This document shows, piece by piece, positions 62,161-64,000 of a stretch of DNA of 64,000 nt. This stretch comes from Paraburkholderia antibiotica (GTDB lineage: Bacteria; Pseudomonadota; Gammaproteobacteria; Burkholderiales; Burkholderiaceae), in NCBI RefSeq assembly GCF_012927125.1, contig NZ_JABBFZ010000009.1, forward strand, positions 62,001-126,000, read 5' to 3'. The position numbers were made by a program, and so were the translations under genes. How positions within the stretch are numbered: the stretch's first letter is position 1; every line of letters begins with the position of its first letter. Under the pieces are notes generated by a model that was not told the DNA's origin, ran no database searches, and saw only the letters and a list, made by a program, of their open reading frames with translations.

Positions 62161-63621
62161 TTACTTCTCTTTGACTTGCGCTTGCACGTCGACACCAGGC
62201 CAACCGCCGCCGAGCGCCTTATAAAGCAGAACAGTGTCGGACAGAATCAATTGATGGCTTTCCAGCAATTGCTGCTGCGCATCCAGCAAGGTCCGCTCGG
62301 TCTCGAAGACTTCGAGCTGCGACACCACGCCAAGCCGCAATTGCGACTGGATCTGATCAGCGACGGTTTGCAGACGTGCCACCTGTTGCAGCAATTCCGC
62401 GCGCTGCGCCTTATGGGCACTCAGATTGACCAGCGTGTTCTCCACTTCCTCGAACGCACCCATCACCGCCACCCGATATTGCTGCTCGGCGACTTTCGAT
62501 TGCGCCTGGGTCACCTTCACATGCGCGCGCGTGCCGGGATCGAGCAAGGGAATATCGATGCTCGGCATCAGGCCGAACGTGAACGATTTCAGCAACTGGT
62601 TCAATGCGTAACTCGCGGTGCCGCCATGTGCGGTCAGGCCGATGGTCGGCAATTGCGCGAGCTTGGCTTGTCCCACCAGGTCATAGGCCTCCAATACCCT
62701 GAATTCGGCGGCCACGACGTCGGGCCGCCGCGACAGGAGTTGCGCGGGCAAACCGTCCGGCACGTCGGGCAATTTCACGCGGTCCTGCAAATGGCCTTGC
62801 GGCAGGTCGAATTCACCGGCAGGCACCCCGAGCAACGTACACAGCGCGTTGTTCGACACCGCACGCGAGCGGCGCAATTCGTATAGGTCGTGAGTCAGAC
62901 GGTTGATTTCCGCCTGCTGCCGCAATACCTGGGTTTGCGGCACGAGGCCGTTACGCGCCTGGCCCTGGTAGATCGTCAGAATCTGCTGGTTCGTCGCGAG
63001 CGTCTTTTGCTGCTGCGCGATCTGGTCGTCGAATTGCAGGATCTGGAAATAGGTACTGGACACGTTCGCGACCAGTTCGAGATAACCCGCGCGCCAGTCC
63101 GCTTCCGTCGCGTGAAACTCGGCCTTCTGCGCCTGCACACCTTTCTCGACTTTGCCCCAGATATCGATGTCCCAATTCACCTGCGCCGCGAGGTTGTAGG
63201 TCTTCGAAAACGCCTGACCGGTGGTCTTTTCGAAATCGGCGCCGGCGCCGAGATCCATCGTCGGCAACGCGCCCGCTTTTGCTTCGCTGATCTGCGTATG
63301 CGCGACTTCGATGCGCGCGGCCAGTACCTGAATGTCGAAGTTGCCCGCAATCGCCTTGTCGATCAGTGTGTTCAGGTACGGGTCCTGGAAGCCTTTCCAC
63401 CAGTCGGCCTCGATCGTTTCTGCCGCCGTAACCGAGGCGCCTTTGCGATCCGACCATGCGGCCTTGGCCGGTGTATCGGGACGTTGGTACGCCGGTATGC
63501 TGACGTCGATGCAGGCGCAGAGCGAAAACGCGCACACCGTCGCCACGCAAACGCCGCGCAGCAAACTGGAAAAATTCCGACGTTCCGGCAAATCGAACGA
63601 TGAAACGGGCAACGGTGACAC
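62161..63621 (-). CDS. NodT-family outer-membrane lipoprotein (TolC-like)
   Basis: The GTG at 63621, preceded by ggagactatc, gives 486 residues, the usual NodT length. The lipoprotein signal has lipobox LCAC (C37), and two copies of the outer-membrane-efflux helical repeat follow. The first is seen at AKAGALPTMDLGAGADFEKTT and the second around VGQAKLAQLPTIGLTAHGG. It is the likely outer-membrane exit for the ABC/HlyD pair. An ORF start at 63807 is in-frame but not secretion-like. It is about 240 bases upstream of the FHA gene. Confidence 0.92.
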   Translation of the reverse strand: MSPLPVSSFDLPERRNFSSLLRGVCVATVCAFSLCACIDVSIPAYQRPDTPAKAAWSDRKGASVTAAETIEADWWKGFQDPYLNTLIDKAIAGNFDIQVLAARIEVAHTQISEAKAGALPTMDLGAGADFEKTTGQAFSKTYNLAAQVNWDIDIWGKVEKGVQAQKAEFHATEADWRAGYLELVANVSSTYFQILQFDDQIAQQQKTLATNQQILTIYQGQARNGLVPQTQVLRQQAEINRLTHDLYELRRSRAVSNNALCTLLGVPAGEFDLPQGHLQDRVKLPDVPDGLPAQLLSRRPDVVAAEFRVLEAYDLVGQAKLAQLPTIGLTAHGGTASYALNQLLKSFTFGLMPSIDIPLLDPGTRAHVKVTQAQSKVAEQQYRVAVMGAFEEVENTLVNLSAHKAQRAELLQQVARLQTVADQIQSQLRLGVVSQLEVFETERTLLDAQQQLLESHQLILSDTVLLYKALGGGWPGVDVQAQVKEK

Positions 63622-63810
63622 GATAGTCTCCAATGACACCCAGCTGTTTCGCGGAAAACTCGCCACCACAGGCCAAAGCACTTCCATTCCGCTTCGGTGC
63701 CGAAGCGGCGCAAAGTCGGTGCGGGGATCGATAAAACGCGCGGGGTGCGTGGACAGGACGATTGAACGGGCGATCTTTTTGAGCGACGCGGGCGTGGCGC
63801 GCTGCACACA

Positions 63811-63829
63811 CGCGGCCGCTCGGGCCGCG
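63811..63829. terminator. Hairpin between the second peptide and the NodT gene
   Basis: A seven-base GC stem (CGCGGCC with GGCCGCG) with a five-base loop lies 16 bases after the partial product stop. It could terminate or attenuate transcription from the peptide gene into NodT. No T run follows. Confidence 0.5.
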
Positions 63830-63844
63830 CGTGCGTCGTGCCGC

Positions 63845-64000
63845 TCAGGACACGAAGATGTTGTTGTTCGACGTGATGTGCGGATCGATCGTGGTCGTGG
63901 TGCCCGCGACGAGCGCCGAGTTGTTGCCGTTCGCGCTTTCGATATTCATCGCCGTGCTGATCATCTGCGTCGCGGTGACGTTCTTGCTGTTGTTCGGCGC
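63845..64000 (-). CDS. Second putative small Asn-rich peptide, C-terminal part
   Basis: Only 51 residues are visible; the N-terminus and any leader lie outside the window. It is rich in Asn, Thr, Ser and Ala and has no Cys. The motif QMISTAMNIESAN matches the first peptide's QMINQFQSVDVRN under the pattern QMI-x4-[SN]-[VI]-[DE]-x2-N. It lies directly upstream of the NodT gene on the same strand. If the start carries a double-glycine leader, it is a second substrate of the same exporter. Confidence 0.7.
   Translation of the reverse strand, partial: APNNSKNVTATQMISTAMNIESANGNNSALVAGTTTTIDPHITSNNNIFVS

Noticed and set aside
63622..63845. A possible sigma-54 promoter before the NodT gene (minus-strand CCGCAC-N5-TTGC)
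   Set aside because: The -24 element has CG in place of the invariant GG, so the site is not credible without experimental support.
1..64000. CRISPR array or tRNA genes
   Set aside because: No regularly spaced direct repeats and no cloverleaf-like sequence were noticed in reading. A dedicated scan would be needed to exclude a tRNA fully.

Overview
The window looks like a chromosomal segment of a Burkholderiaceae bacterium, most likely Paraburkholderia or a close relative. This is inferred from high G+C content with strong third-position GC, OmpC-type Burkholderia porins, a DUF4148 secreted protein, a Pen-type class A beta-lactamase divergent from a LysR regulator, and a ferulate degradation cluster of hydratase/lyase, vanillin dehydrogenase and CoA synthetase. 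No rRNA, tRNA, CRISPR array or complete insertion sequence was seen. Species-level identity is not claimed.

Layout. (1) 1-12227 is an exopolysaccharide locus, all on the plus strand. It holds the end of a Wza-like export protein, glycosyltransferases, a pyruvyltransferase, a Wzy-like polymerase, a GH99-like secreted protein, a Wzb-type phosphatase, a Wzc-type tyrosine kinase, an unknown exported protein and a Wzx-like flippase. A glucose-1-phosphate thymidylyltransferase follows at 12782. (2) 13932-17320 holds a degenerate EAL protein, a stand-alone DUF4096 'transposase N-terminus', a small Ser/Ala-rich protein and a porin. (3) 17509-25917 holds two paralogous TctDE-like two-component systems, two paralogous substrate-binding proteins and one ABC ATPase/permease pair. 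(4) 26051-31777 holds a TPR membrane protein, a GH108 muramidase with a holin-like partner, a phospholipase C/acid phosphatase-type phosphoesterase and small proteins. (5) 31965-33020 is a lone squalene/phytoene synthase-type enzyme.

(6) 33143-43783 is a hydroxycinnamate (ferulate) utilisation cluster: amidohydrolase, fcs, vdh and ech on the minus strand, then a MarR regulator, MFS importer, porin and tannase/feruloyl-esterase lipoprotein on the plus strand. Two copies of one palindrome, TATCAG-N5-CTGATA, lie before ech and before the transporter, which suggests one regulator controls both arms. (7) 44304-50285 holds a KaiC-like ATPase with a single-domain response regulator, a TehA/SLAC1 channel, a DUF4126 protein, and the beta-lactamase/LysR pair.

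(8) 50296-64000 appears to be a dedicated peptide-export system and is the most interesting part. A 95-residue peptide with a textbook double-glycine leader (51585) sits behind a consensus sigma-54 promoter (51508-51523). A PP2C phosphatase gene starts five bases after it. Opposite runs an operon: a two-FHA membrane protein, an HlyD adaptor, a cytoplasmic parvulin-like protein, a peptidase-C39 ABC exporter with two N-terminal cyclic-nucleotide-binding-like domains, and a sigma-54 activator without a receiver domain. A NodT-type outer-membrane lipoprotein lies upstream on the same strand. At the window edge is the C-terminal part of a second small protein that shares a spaced motif (QMI-x4-[SN]-[VI]-[DE]-x2-N) with the first peptide. 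Together these suggest a phosphorylation-gated, sigma-54-controlled type I export system for small Asn-rich peptides.
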